Shown here: positions 8,541-16,691 of the stretch, one piece after another | Numbering within the stretch: position 1 is the stretch's first letter | How the letters are laid out: each line of letters opens with the position of its first letter | Source: Acidobacteriota bacterium | Lineage (GTDB): Bacteria > Acidobacteriota > UBA6911 | Assembly: GCA_012729555.1 (NCBI GenBank) | Contig: JAAYCX010000064.1 | Location: 1 to 43,704, forward strand | Reading direction: 5' to 3' | Length of the DNA stretch: 43,704 bases | Notes under the pieces: model-generated | What the model saw: only the letters and a program-made list of their open reading frames with translations | Database searches by the model: none | Told to the model about the DNA's origin: nothing | Position numbers and translations under genes: made by a program

Positions 8541-10742
8541 GTGCACGTATTCCGAAAATCTCGAGGAGGGGGGCGCCGTGAACGACTGAGCCCCCTCTGC
8601 CTCTCCGCGCTTGCGGCCCCCCTGCTCGCCGCGTGCCTCGCGCCCCCCCCCGCGGGCGTATCGATCGATCCGCCCCCGCCCCCGGCGGGGCTCCAGCGGT
8701 GGGACCCCGACGACCGACGTCTCCCCCTCGCGCCGCTCGAGGCGCTCGGGCGGGGCGTGGACCACTTCGAGGCCGGGCGCTGGGCCGAAGCGCTCGACAC
8801 CCTCCCCGGGCCGGGCGCCCCGTCCTTTCTGGTCGCCGACTACGCCCTGCTCTACCGGGCCAAAGCCCACTTTGAGCTGAAACAGTACCGGGAGGCGCGC
8901 CAGGCGTTCCGTACCCTCACCGAGCGCCACCCCGGTTCTCCGCTCGAGCGGGAAGCCGTCATGGGCCAGTGCGCCTCCCTGCTCGAACTCGGCGAGGCCG
9001 GGCCGGTGCCCGGGCTGCTGGCCGCGTACACCGACCCGGAGGCCCTCTACACCCGGGCCCGGGCCCTCGAACTCGAGGGGAACAGGGCCGGGGCGGTCCC
9101 CCTCTACCTCACGGTCTGGTCCGAAAGCCCCGCAACCCCCCATGCCGAAAAGGCGGGACGCGCCCTCGAGGCCCTCTCCCCCGGGGCGCTCGCGGGGAAA
9201 CGGAACTACGCGCCCCGCCTGCGGCGCGCCGAGAAGCTGCTCGCGGCGGGGAGGAACTCCGAAGCCCGCACCCTCCTGCTGGCCCTGGGCCGGGTTTCGG
9301 CCCCCGATTCCGGCTCTTCGCAGAAGCGGACCCTGCTGCTGGCCGAGGCCGACTACGCGCTCGAACGAACCTCCTCGGCCCTGATTTCGCTCGCGAAGAT
9401 CAGCGCCGACGACCCGAGCCTGCACGCCCGGGCCCTTTACCTGGAGGGGGGCTGCCGGCGGCGGCAGGGGAACGAAAAGCTCTTCCTGGCGGCGCGGGAC
9501 CGGGCCCTCAAACTCCACCCCGCATCGGCCGACACCGAGGAGCTCTGCTACTCCGTGGCGACCTGGTACGACACCCGGTACGAGGACGCGGAGTCGGAAA
9601 ACGCCTACCGGGTCCTGCTCGAGGCTTTCCCCCGGGGGCGGCACGCGGAGCGGGCCCGGTGGAAACTGGCGCTGTACGCCTGGCTCGGCGGGCGCTTCGA
9701 ACAGGCGGCCGCCGCCTTCGCCGGATACGTGTCGGCCCATCCCGACCCCCCCGCGGCCGCCCCCGCGCTCTACTGGATGGGCCGCTGCTACGGGAAGCTG
9801 GGGGACGCCGCCCGGGCGCGCTACCTCTACGGGCGCGCCGCGGCCCTCGTCCCCGACACCTTCTACGGCGACCTGGCCCGCGCCAGGGCGCGGGAGCTGC
9901 CGCCGTCGGGGAAGGGGACGGGGACGGGCGACTTCCACTCCTTCCAGGCCCGCGTCGACAAGCTCGGATACGCACCGGTCCCGATCGGCGGTCCGGACGG
10001 CGCGGCGGCCGGCCCGATCGACCGCGCCGAACAGCTCGCGGCCGCCGGGCTCGAGCCTCTCGCCCTCGAGGAGCTCCGGCACGCGCTCCGCGGCCGGCCC
10101 GAAAACCGGCGCCTCCTCCAGTACCTGATGGCCCGGGTCTGCGCCCGGGGCCAGGACTACCACGGGGCCATTTCGAACCTCTACAGCGTGTATCCCGAAT
10201 ACGCCGCCCGCCCGCTGGCCGATCTCCCCGCCGAGGCCCGCGACCTCCTGTACCCGACGCTCCACCGCGACGCCGTCGCAGCGGAGGCCGCCCGCAGGGG
10301 GGTGGAACCCGCCCTGGTCCTGGGTCTCATCCGGCAGGAATCGGCCTTCAACCCGAAAGCCCGCTCCCGCGCGAACGCCCGCGGCCTGATGCAGATCCTC
10401 CCCTCCACGGGCCGGAGCCTGGCGCGCAAGGCCGGGATCCGCGGATACAGCGCCGCCCGGCTCTACGACCCCGCCGTCAACATCGCTCTCGGGACCCGCT
10501 ACCTGGCCGACCAGCTCGAGCGGTACGGGAGGGAAGACCTGGCGCTGGCGGCCTACAACGCGGGGGGCTCCCGGGTGAAGCTCTGGCTCGAAAAGTTCGG
10601 CGAGCCCGACATGGACGAATTCATCGAACGGATCCCCTTCCGCGAAACCCGCAATTACGTGCGCCGCGTCCTGGACAACCGCTCCCGCTACAGGGTATTA
10701 CTATCGGGCGCACCCCTGGCGGCGCAGGAAAAGAGCGAATGA
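8541..10742 (+). CDS. slt: Lytic murein transglycosylase (Slt70-like) lipoprotein
   Basis: The enzyme cleaves peptidoglycan glycan strands with formation of anhydromuramic ends in the cell envelope. The 733-residue product begins with a hydrophobic segment ending in LLAAC, a lipobox. Residues of about 50-480 are helical repeats of TPR/Slt superhelical type, and the C-terminal SLT domain holds the catalytic glutamate in RQESAFNP at about residue 600, then GLMQILPSTG, the PAVNIALGTRYL segment and AAYNAGG. I keep the GTG at 8541 because it gives the signal peptide; its ribosome binding site is poor and a stronger GGAGG at about 8565 serves only an out-of-frame GTG. Its stop overlaps the aminotransferase start by 4 bp. 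Confidence 0.9.
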   Translation: MHVFRKSRGGGRRERLSPLCLSALAAPLLAACLAPPPAGVSIDPPPPPAGLQRWDPDDRRLPLAPLEALGRGVDHFEAGRWAEALDTLPGPGAPSFLVADYALLYRAKAHFELKQYREARQAFRTLTERHPGSPLEREAVMGQCASLLELGEAGPVPGLLAAYTDPEALYTRARALELEGNRAGAVPLYLTVWSESPATPHAEKAGRALEALSPGALAGKRNYAPRLRRAEKLLAAGRNSEARTLLLALGRVSAPDSGSSQKRTLLLAEADYALERTSSALISLAKISADDPSLHARALYLEGGCRRRQGNEKLFLAARDRALKLHPASADTEELCYSVATWYDTRYEDAESENAYRVLLEAFPRGRHAERARWKLALYAWLGGRFEQAAAAFAGYVSAHPDPPAAAPALYWMGRCYGKLGDAARARYLYGRAAALVPDTFYGDLARARARELPPSGKGTGTGDFHSFQARVDKLGYAPVPIGGPDGAAAGPIDRAEQLAAAGLEPLALEELRHALRGRPENRRLLQYLMARVCARGQDYHGAISNLYSVYPEYAARPLADLPAEARDLLYPTLHRDAVAAEAARRGVEPALVLGLIRQESAFNPKARSRANARGLMQILPSTGRSLARKAGIRGYSAARLYDPAVNIALGTRYLADQLERYGREDLALAAYNAGGSRVKLWLEKFGEPDMDEFIERIPFRETRNYVRRVLDNRSRYRVLLSGAPLAAQEKSE

Positions 10743-11917
10743 ACCGTCCCCAGCTGTCGCAGAAAGCCGAACGCTTCACCGAATCGGTCATCCGCGAGAT
10801 GACGCGCCTGGCCCGGCTCCACGGCGCCGTCAACCTGGCCCAGGGGATGCCCGATTTCCCCGCCCCGGCCGAAATCAAGGAAGCGGCCTGCCGCGCGATC
10901 ATGGAGGACGTCAACCAGTACGCCATCACCTGGGGCGCCCCGAGGCTGCGCGCCGCCATCGCCGCGAAAACCGGGGCCCGGTGGAAGCGCGAGATCGACC
11001 CGGAGCGCGAAATCACCGTCACCTGCGGGTCGACCGAGGCGATGATCGCGAGCCTCCTGGCCGTCGTCGACCCCGGGGACGAGGTGGTGATCTTCGAACC
11101 CTTCTATGAAAATTACGGCCCCGACACCGTCCTTTCCGGGGCGGTCCCCCGTTTCGTCCCCCTGCGCCCCCCCGACTGGAGCTTCGACCCCGGGGAGCTC
11201 GAGCGGGCGTTCAACAGCCGCACCCGCGCCGTCATCCTCAACACGCCCAACAACCCCACCGGGAAGGTCTTCGGCCCGCGGGAACTCGGGGTGATCGCCG
11301 ACCTGTGCATCCGCTGGGACGCCTATGCCGTCACCGACGAGATCTACGAGCACATCGTTTACGACGGCCTGGAGCACCGCTCCATCGCCACCGTCGAGGG
11401 GATGCGGGACCGGACCATCACCATCAACGGGATGAGCAAGACCTACAGCGTGACCGGGTGGCGCGTCGGGTGGGCCATCGCCCCCCCGCACCTGACCCGG
11501 GGCATCCGCAAGGTGCACGACTTCCTCACCGTGGGGGCGCCCGCGCCGCTGCAGGAGGCCGCCGTCGCGGCACTCGGCCTGCCGCCCGCGTACTACTCCC
11601 GCCTGGCCGCCGCCTACCAGGAGAGGCGCGACCTCCTCGTCGGGGCCCTCGGCGAGGCCGGTTTCGCCGCGGCGCCCCCCCAGGGGGCCTACTACATCAT
11701 GGCCGATTACGGCCGGCTCAGCGCCGAGAGCGACACCGCCTTCACCCGCCGCCTGGTCGAGGAGGCCGGCGTCGCCGTCGTCCCCGGGAGCAGCTTCTTT
11801 CACCACCCCGGCCGCGGCGGCGGCATCGTCCGCTTCTGCTTCTGCAAGCGGGAGGAGACCCTCGTCGAGGCAAAAGAGCGGCTGCTCCGCATATCCTCTG
11901 GCTCCCCAAAGCCCTGA
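10739..11917 (+). CDS. PLP-dependent class I/II aminotransferase
   Basis: This fold-type I aminotransferase moves an amino group between an amino acid and a 2-oxo acid using pyridoxal phosphate. The 392-residue protein shows GMPDFPAP near the start, CGSTEAMIASLLAVV, NTPNNPTGKV, DEIYEHIVYDG, and the Schiff-base lysine Lys234 in MSKTYSVTGWRVGW. Overall it resembles the kynurenine/methionine aminotransferase group (YbdL-type), but substrate cannot be settled from sequence. The ATG lies in an ATGA overlap with the slt stop codon, which implies translational coupling; a longer frame upstream belongs to the slt shadow. The ECF sigma gene starts 17 bp after its stop. Confidence 0.92.
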   Translation: MNRPQLSQKAERFTESVIREMTRLARLHGAVNLAQGMPDFPAPAEIKEAACRAIMEDVNQYAITWGAPRLRAAIAAKTGARWKREIDPEREITVTCGSTEAMIASLLAVVDPGDEVVIFEPFYENYGPDTVLSGAVPRFVPLRPPDWSFDPGELERAFNSRTRAVILNTPNNPTGKVFGPRELGVIADLCIRWDAYAVTDEIYEHIVYDGLEHRSIATVEGMRDRTITINGMSKTYSVTGWRVGWAIAPPHLTRGIRKVHDFLTVGAPAPLQEAAVAALGLPPAYYSRLAAAYQERRDLLVGALGEAGFAAAPPQGAYYIMADYGRLSAESDTAFTRRLVEEAGVAVVPGSSFFHHPGRGGGIVRFCFCKREETLVEAKERLLRISSGSPKP

Positions 11918-11922
11918 TACGC

Positions 11923-11928
11923 TAAGAT
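11923..11928 (+). promoter_or_regulatory. -10-like TAAGAT close to the sigma-factor start
   Basis: TAAGAT ends 6 bp before GTG 11935, so a transcript from it would begin at the start codon. No -35 is evident. Since no Shine-Dalgarno precedes the GTG either, leaderless expression is possible, alongside read-through from the aminotransferase gene. Confidence 0.3.
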
Positions 11929-11934
11929 CCCTGC

Positions 11935-12525
11935 GTGTGGAAAGACACGGACTCGGATGAAGACCGCCTCCTGGTGACCCGGTGCCGCGAAGGGGACGCG
12001 AGCGCCTTCGAGACCCTGGTCCGCAAGTACCAGCAATCGGTCCTCAACCTCGTCTATCATTACCTCGGCTCCCGCAACGACGCCGAGGACGTCTCCCAGA
12101 AGATCTTCACCAAGGTCTATTTTTCCCTCTCCAAGTTCGACAACCGCCGCCCCTTCTTCCCCTGGCTCTACCGCATCGCCGCCAACCAGTGCTACGACGA
12201 ACTCCGCAAGCTCCGGCGCCACAAGGTGCACACCTTCAGCGAACTGAGCCTGGAGGATTCCAACCGGCTGGAGACGCTGATCAGCCAGAACGAACCGCCG
12301 CTGGAAACCGAGGAGGACCAGAAGCAGGTGGCGGCGCTCCTGCACCGGATGCTGGACCAGCTCCCCGAGCAGCAGCGCACGGCCATCGTCCTGCGCGACC
12401 TGGAGGGGGTCCCCTACCCGAAGATGGCCGAAATCATGCAGTGCACCGAGCAGGCGGCCCGCCTGAAGGTGTTCCGCGCCCGCACCCGGCTGCGCGAACT
12501 GCTGGAACGCGCCATGCGCAAATAA
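11935..12525 (+). CDS. ECF-type RNA polymerase sigma factor
   Basis: The 196-residue product is a two-domain sigma-70 family factor. Region 2 covers about residues 12-90 (GDASAFETLVRKYQQ, DAEDVSQKIFTKVY, FFPWLYRIAANQCYDELRK) and region 4 covers about 130-190 (LDQLPEQQRTAIVLRDLEGVPYPKMAEIM and a helix-turn-helix ending in KVFRARTRLRELL). Such factors direct RNA polymerase to stress or envelope regulons. No anti-sigma gene follows; the next gene is on the other strand, so control must come from elsewhere. Position behind slt and the aminotransferase suggests an envelope link, but that is inference. GTG 11935 is the only in-frame start that keeps the N-terminal helix. Confidence 0.93.
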   Translation: MWKDTDSDEDRLLVTRCREGDASAFETLVRKYQQSVLNLVYHYLGSRNDAEDVSQKIFTKVYFSLSKFDNRRPFFPWLYRIAANQCYDELRKLRRHKVHTFSELSLEDSNRLETLISQNEPPLETEEDQKQVAALLHRMLDQLPEQQRTAIVLRDLEGVPYPKMAEIMQCTEQAARLKVFRARTRLRELLERAMRK

Positions 12526-12538
12526 CCGCGGTTCCCGG

Positions 12539-13237
12539 CTAGACCACCTCTTCGGTCTCGAACCGCGGGCGGGGGGCCTGCCGTCTTTCGTGGCTCTCGA
12601 TCCAGCCCCGGACCCGCTCCTCGCCGTAGGCGGCGCGGAAGCCGGCGACGATTTCGGCCACGGGGATGTCATCGAAGCTGCCGAGGAAAGCGACGTATTC
12701 CATGTAGCGGCGCCCCTCCCCGTTGAAGGGCTGGAAGATGGAGTCCTCGAGCCCGTCGAACTCGAGCGGCGGCACGCCGTGCCGCTCGCACAGCTCCCGG
12801 TTGAAGGCGGGGGTGGCCTTCACCCATTTCCCCCCGAGGTGGAGCTCGGCGAAGGCGTGCCAGGCGAACAGGTCGGAGCCGAGGTACTCGAGCAGCTGCC
12901 GGGTGGCGAGGTGGTTGCGCACGTGGGCGAACCCGGGCCGGGCGGGGATGCCGGCCGCGCGCGCGGCCGCGCACAGGAGCGACGCCTTGGGGATGCAGAA
13001 GCCGCGTCCCGCCCGGAGCACGCGGCTCGACCGGTAGTGCTCCGGGAGGTGAAACGGGGTGTAGGGGTCGTAGCGGATCCCGTCCCGCACGGCGCGGTAG
13101 AGGCGCACCGCCCGCTCCCGCTCGTCCGCGGCGCCCGCGGCGTGCCGGGCGACAAAGGCGAGGATATCGGGGTGGTCCGCGTCGATGATGTCCGTCGGCC
13201 GGAGCCAGGGCGCCAGGTCCTCCCTTTCGACGCTCAC
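12539..13237 (-). CDS. Transglutaminase-like (papain-fold) protein
   Basis: The 232-residue protein belongs to the bacterial transglutaminase-like group, cytoplasmic and without a signal peptide. The likely nucleophile is Cys81 in GRGFCIPKASLLCAAARAAGIPAR, and His127 in AWHAFAELHLGGKWVKATPAFN supplies the second catalytic residue. The ATPAFN box replaces the usual D-T pattern at the third position, as in this subfamily. Substrate is unknown; members are thought to be proteases or amidases rather than cross-linkers. The GTG start overlaps the stop of the upstream VOC gene by 4 bp (GTGA), so the two are translationally coupled. Confidence 0.85.
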   Translation of the reverse strand: MSVEREDLAPWLRPTDIIDADHPDILAFVARHAAGAADERERAVRLYRAVRDGIRYDPYTPFHLPEHYRSSRVLRAGRGFCIPKASLLCAAARAAGIPARPGFAHVRNHLATRQLLEYLGSDLFAWHAFAELHLGGKWVKATPAFNRELCERHGVPPLEFDGLEDSIFQPFNGEGRRYMEYVAFLGSFDDIPVAEIVAGFRAAYGEERVRGWIESHERRQAPRPRFETEEVV

Positions 13238-13743
13238 GGCTGCGGCTGCTTGTACTGGATCAGCTCGAAGGGGTTCCCGGCGTTGTCCCGGATGAAGACG
13301 AAGGCCACCCCGGGGGTATCGACCGGCCCGAAGGCGACCTCGGCCCCCTTGGCCCGGAGCTCGGCGACGGCGGCGGCGACGTCGGCCACCTCGAAAGCCA
13401 TGTGCTTGAGGCCGTGCACTCCGAAATCGGCCGAGGGGTCGCGCCGGTAATCGGGCAGGGGCTTCGCCCCCTCCACCTCGAACAGCTCGATGTAGCAGTT
13501 GCCCCGGCGGATATGCACGATGTTCATCTTCTGCGCGCCGTCCTCCTTCATCCGCGCGATCACCTCGAACCCCAGCATCCGGCCGTACCAGGCGGCGGAC
13601 GCCTCGGCGTCCGGCACGCTGATGCCGACATGGTGGTGGGCGATCCCGAAACCGACCGCCTCGTCGTTGCCGTCGGCCGCACTCATGTTCATGACCATCC
13701 CTCCCAGAAACATCAAAGCCAGCAGACCCGTCCCCTTTTTCAT
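13234..13743 (-). CDS. Exported VOC (glyoxalase/bleomycin-resistance) family protein
   Basis: The 169-residue product has an N-terminal signal-like segment (MKKGTGLLALMFLGGMVMNMSAADG) and then a single vicinal-oxygen-chelate domain starting HHHVGISVPDAEASAAWYGRMLGFEV and ending NPFELIQYKQP. Possible metal ligands are the HHHV histidine, the glutamate of CYIELFEV, His in HGLKHMAFEV, and the glutamate of NPFELIQ. Glyoxalases are mostly cytoplasmic, so an exported VOC protein is slightly unusual. ATG 13743 has GGAGG upstream; TATAAT at 13761-13756 lies so close that a transcript from it would start inside or after that site. It is divergent from pepT and coupled to the transglutaminase-like gene. 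Confidence 0.82.
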   Translation of the reverse strand: MKKGTGLLALMFLGGMVMNMSAADGNDEAVGFGIAHHHVGISVPDAEASAAWYGRMLGFEVIARMKEDGAQKMNIVHIRRGNCYIELFEVEGAKPLPDYRRDPSADFGVHGLKHMAFEVADVAAAVAELRAKGAEVAFGPVDTPGVAFVFIRDNAGNPFELIQYKQPQP

Positions 13744-13832
13744 ACGCCCGCCTCCATTATACCCCGCGCGCAGGAGGAAATCGGCCTCCCGCTCCCCGGG
13801 CCAAAATCGTGTCGCTTCGCGCTGAAAGCAAG

Positions 13833-13838
13833 TATACT
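13833..13838 (+). promoter_or_regulatory. -10 element of the pepT promoter
   Basis: TATACT would start transcription near 13845, giving a leader of about 55 nt before GTG 13901. The -35 region is not recognisable. Confidence 0.4.
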
Positions 13839-13900
13839 CGGTGCAGCCCGGGGCGCGGGCGGATACTTCCGAAAACCGTCCGGACAAAGGGGAAGGGGCC

Positions 13901-15172
13901 GTGGAGATCAAACCGAAGGTCGTGGAGAGGCTGGTGCGCTACGCCGCAATCGACACGCAGTCCAAAGAAGAGGAGCTCCGGGTCCCGAGCACGGAGAAGC
14001 AGTTCACCCTCGCCCGGCTGCTCGTGGAGGAACTCCGGGAACTCGGGGTGCGGGAGGTGCGCCTCGACGAGGAGCACGGCTACGTCTACGCCACCGTCCC
14101 GGCCACCCTCCCCCCCGCGGAGGCGGCCGCCGTCCCCGCCGTCGGCTTCATCGCCCACCTCGACACCTCCCCCTCGGTCAGCGGGACCGGCGTGCGCCCG
14201 GTCGTTCACGAAAACTACGCCGGCGGCGACATCGCGCTCCCGGGCGACCCGGCGCAGGTGATCAGGGAAAACCCCGTCCTGCGGAGCCAGGTCGGGGCCG
14301 ACATCGTCACCTCGGACGGCACCACCCTGCTCGGGGCGGACGACAAGGCGGGCATCGCGGCGATCATGACGGCGGTCCAATACTGGACGACGCACCCGGC
14401 TGAGCGGCGCGGGACGATCAGGATCGCCTTCACCCCCGACGAGGAGGTGGGGAACGGGACGGCGTTTTTCGACGTCCAGGGGTTCGGCGCCGACTTCGCC
14501 TACACCGTCGACGGGGGGGACATCGGGGAGATCAGCGACGAGACCTTCCACGCGCAGACGGCCGTCGTCACCTTCGCGGGGCGGAACACCCACCCCGGCT
14601 ACGCCAAGGGGATCCTCGTGAATTCGCTCTACGCGGCGGGCCATTTCCTCTCCCTCTTTCCGGAGGGGATGAAGCCGGAGACGACGGAGGGGCGGGAAGG
14701 GTACCTGCACCCCCACGACCTCGGCGGCAACGAGGAGCTCGCGCGGCTCAAGGTGCTCCTGCGGGACTTCGAAACGGAGGGGATGGCGGCCAAGGGAGCG
14801 TTGCTCGGGGAGATGGCGGCGGAGACGGAGAGGCGCTTCCCCGGGGTCACGGTGGGGCTCGAGATCATCGACAGCTATCGCAACATGAAGGAGGTGCTCG
14901 GGCGGCACCCCCGGGTCGTCGCCATGGCCGAGCGTGCGATGCGGCAGGCGGGCGTCACCCCCTTCCGCCACGCCGTGCGCGGGGGGACCGACGGCGCGCG
15001 CCTCTCCTTCATGGGGCTCCCCACCCCGAACCTGTTCGCCGGGATGCAGAACCCCCACAGCAAGCTCGAGTGGGTCTCCTCCCGCGCCATGGAGCTCGCG
15101 GTCGCCACGATCGTGAACCTCGCCCGGCTCTGGGCCGAAAACGGGAACGCCCCCGGCCCGGACAGGGTATAA
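13901..15172 (+). CDS. pepT: Peptidase T (tripeptide aminopeptidase, M20B)
   Basis: PepT removes the N-terminal residue from tripeptides in the cytoplasm and uses two zinc ions. The 423-residue product aligns by eye along its length with the known enzyme: RYAAIDTQSK and VPSTEKQFTLA at the start, metal ligands in IAHLDTSPSVSG and LLGADDKAGIAA, the catalytic/metal pair in TPDEEVGNGT, TVDGGDIGE, HPGYAKG, and the C-terminal RGGTDGARLSFMGLPTPNLFAG. GTG 13901 is chosen because the family N-terminus begins there and a purine-rich AAGGGGAAGGGG precedes it; an in-frame GTG at 13841 sits only 2 bp after the -10 element. The -10 box of the next operon overlaps its stop codon. Confidence 0.95.
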   Translation: MEIKPKVVERLVRYAAIDTQSKEEELRVPSTEKQFTLARLLVEELRELGVREVRLDEEHGYVYATVPATLPPAEAAAVPAVGFIAHLDTSPSVSGTGVRPVVHENYAGGDIALPGDPAQVIRENPVLRSQVGADIVTSDGTTLLGADDKAGIAAIMTAVQYWTTHPAERRGTIRIAFTPDEEVGNGTAFFDVQGFGADFAYTVDGGDIGEISDETFHAQTAVVTFAGRNTHPGYAKGILVNSLYAAGHFLSLFPEGMKPETTEGREGYLHPHDLGGNEELARLKVLLRDFETEGMAAKGALLGEMAAETERRFPGVTVGLEIIDSYRNMKEVLGRHPRVVAMAERAMRQAGVTPFRHAVRGGTDGARLSFMGLPTPNLFAGMQNPHSKLEWVSSRAMELAVATIVNLARLWAENGNAPGPDRV

Positions 15173-15173
15173 T
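15168..15173 (+). promoter_or_regulatory. -10 element of the small-protein/nucleotidyltransferase cassette
   Basis: A perfect TATAAT overlaps the pepT stop codon and would start transcription near 15180, just ahead of the GGAGGAG ribosome binding site at 15185-15191. Confidence 0.5.
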
Positions 15174-15200
15174 CATGACATGCCGGAGGAGCGGATCCCG

Positions 15201-15389
15201 ATGATGGAAAAAGCGGTCACGATTCTCGAGTTGACCCGGGACTGCTCGATCAGGGAAGACTTGGCCTATTGGCTGCGCCGGAGCCCCGAGGAGCGGGTCG
15301 CCGCCGTCGAACTGCTGCGAAGGCAAAACCATGGAAATTCAGCCCGACTTCAGAGATCTGCTCGCGTTGTTCGACAGGAACGGAGTTGA
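15201..15389 (+). CDS. Small partner protein of a nucleotidyltransferase cassette
   Basis: The 62-residue protein carries the block DLAYWLRRSPEERVAAVELLRRQNHG followed by ARLQRSARVV. I recall small proteins with this D-x-x-YW-(x)3-PEERVAAVE-LRRQ pattern directly upstream of DUF6036-type nucleotidyltransferases in many genomes, which suggests a two-gene unit similar to a toxin-antitoxin pair. ATG 15201 has a strong GGAGGAG 9 nt upstream, better than the in-frame ATG at 15180. Its 3' end overlaps the nucleotidyltransferase gene by 59 bp in another frame. No function has been shown that I know of. Confidence 0.7.
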   Translation: MMEKAVTILELTRDCSIREDLAYWLRRSPEERVAAVELLRRQNHGNSARLQRSARVVRQERS

Positions 15390-15777
15390 GTGCCTCATCG
15401 TCGGAGCCTACGCCCTGGCCCGGCATGGCGCTCCGCGCTACACGGGAGATCTCGATATCCTGGTTCACGCGGATACCGCCAACGCAGCGCGAATTCTGAA
15501 ATCGCTCAAGGAATTCGGATTCGGTTCTCTCGGGTTGAAGGCGGAGGACTTTCAGCAGCCGGGCCAGGTCGTGCAGCTTGGATTTCCCCCGGTCAGGATC
15601 GACCTGCTGACATCGATCACGGGCGTCTCCTGGGAAGAAGCCCTGGCCGGGAGCGTGGAAGACTTCCTCGGCGACCTTCCCGTACGCTACCTGGGGATCC
15701 GCGAACTCATACGGAACAAAAAGGCCCTGGCCCGGAAGAAGGACCTCGCCGACCTCGAGGCCATCGGGGCGGAGTAG
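15331..15777 (+). CDS. Nucleotidyltransferase-fold protein (DUF6036/AbiEii-like)
   Basis: The 148-residue protein has the minimal nucleotidyltransferase signature: CLIVGAYALARHGAPRYTGDLDILVHAD at about residues 20-47, with the G-A-Y helix cap and Asp-Leu-Asp as metal ligands. A short helical tail ends in RNKKALARKKDLADLEAI. Related proteins are toxins of AbiEii-type systems or uncharacterised; the acceptor molecule is unknown. GAAGG precedes ATG 15331. It overlaps the small gene before it by 59 bp, so the two are tightly coupled. Codon use looks slightly less GC-rich than in pepT, in keeping with a mobile accessory pair. Confidence 0.8.
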   Translation: MEIQPDFRDLLALFDRNGVECLIVGAYALARHGAPRYTGDLDILVHADTANAARILKSLKEFGFGSLGLKAEDFQQPGQVVQLGFPPVRIDLLTSITGVSWEEALAGSVEDFLGDLPVRYLGIRELIRNKKALARKKDLADLEAIGAE

Positions 15778-15791
15778 GCCTCACTCCGCCC
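15767..15791. terminator. Palindrome over both stop codons of convergent genes
   Basis: A perfect 9-bp stem (GGGCGGAGT at 15767-15775 with ACTCCGCCC at 15783-15791, 7-nt loop) includes the TAG of the plus-strand gene and the TGA of the minus-strand gene. It has no T-tract on either side, so it may block read-through poorly or with Rho. Confidence 0.4.
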
Positions 15792-16626
15792 GGCCCGAGA
15801 AGGTGATCTGGAAGGGGAGGGTCTCCTCCACCACCCGGTACCCGCGCGGGATCTCGAACAGGGAGCCGTCCGGCTCCTCGCGGCTGATGTTGACGAGCGC
15901 CTCGAGGTCTTCCCCCTGGCGCGGGTCGGTCACCTTCGAGAGCACCGTGACGTTGAGCTCCTCCGAAACCCAGTTTTCCCTGGACACCGTCATCGGCTGG
16001 TCGTTCCCCATGGCGCCGGCGGGATAGGTCGTCGTGGTGCGGGTTCCCCTGGCTTCCACCCCCTCGATCGTCATCGGCCCGAGCCGCTCCGTGGCGCTCG
16101 CGGCGGCGGCGTTCGACTTCCCCCCCATGGCGACCGTTACGGGCATGGGGAAGGTCAACCCCTCGGGGGGGGTCAGCACCCGGACCGGCAGCTCGATCCG
16201 GACGCGGTGCGCCACCCGGTTGACCGTGTCGAGGTAGACGCAGGCGCCCTCGACCGGGTCGAAGATCTCCGGGACCACCGGGATGTTCGCGCGGTTCATG
16301 ACCGAGGACCTGGCCAGGGGGCGCTCGGTGCGGGTGCGCCCCGCCGAGTCGCGGTAGTGGAAGGTGGAGGGGCGGGGATCGACCACCCTGGAGCCGTCGG
16401 GCAGGGTCTTCACCCGCTGCGCGATCTCCTCACCCGCATAGGGGCGCCCGGGGAGCATGCCCGGCTTCCCCATGGGGAGCGGGTTATAGGTGAGGGTGGC
16501 CGTATATTTCCCGTCGAGGCCGTTCATGACCCCGCCGGAAACCATGCTGCACTTCTGCATCTGCCCGTGGGCCGCGGGGAGCGCCGAGGCGAGACACAGG
16601 AAAACGATCCAGTTGCCGTGTTTCAT
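15781..16626 (-). CDS. Secreted protein of unknown function
   Basis: I do not recognise a family. The 281-residue product has a signal peptide (MKHGNWIVFLCLASALPAAHG, cleavage likely after AHG or nearby) and then a beta-rich, soluble sequence without metal or catalytic motifs I can name. It includes a T-L-T-Y-N start of the mature domain, RPSTFHYRDSAGRTRTERP, and paired strands ending in FQITFSGRAE. It is probably periplasmic. ATG 16626 has GGGAGG upstream, lying in one arm of an 11-bp inverted repeat. The gene follows the Tat-signal DUF169 gene by 65 bp; a longer open frame upstream is a shadow of that gene. Confidence 0.7.
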   Translation of the reverse strand: MKHGNWIVFLCLASALPAAHGQMQKCSMVSGGVMNGLDGKYTATLTYNPLPMGKPGMLPGRPYAGEEIAQRVKTLPDGSRVVDPRPSTFHYRDSAGRTRTERPLARSSVMNRANIPVVPEIFDPVEGACVYLDTVNRVAHRVRIELPVRVLTPPEGLTFPMPVTVAMGGKSNAAAASATERLGPMTIEGVEARGTRTTTTYPAGAMGNDQPMTVSRENWVSEELNVTVLSKVTDPRQGEDLEALVNISREEPDGSLFEIPRGYRVVEETLPFQITFSGRAE

Positions 16627-16631
16627 GGAAA

Positions 16632-16665
16632 CCTCCCGGGATAGGACATTATAGATCCCGGGAGG
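16632..16665 (-). promoter_or_regulatory. 11-bp inverted repeat over the -10 box and ribosome binding site
   Basis: CCTCCCGGGAT (16632-16642) and ATCCCGGGAGG (16655-16665) are perfect inverted copies with a 12-bp centre containing TATAAT on the minus strand (16653-16648). As DNA it could be an operator across the promoter of the secreted-protein gene. As RNA transcribed from the DUF169 gene it would fold and hide that gene's GGGAGG ribosome binding site, and the TTTCC after it gives a weak terminator look. Confidence 0.5.
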
Positions 16666-16691
16666 GAATGAATAAAAGAACCTTGTTCCCG

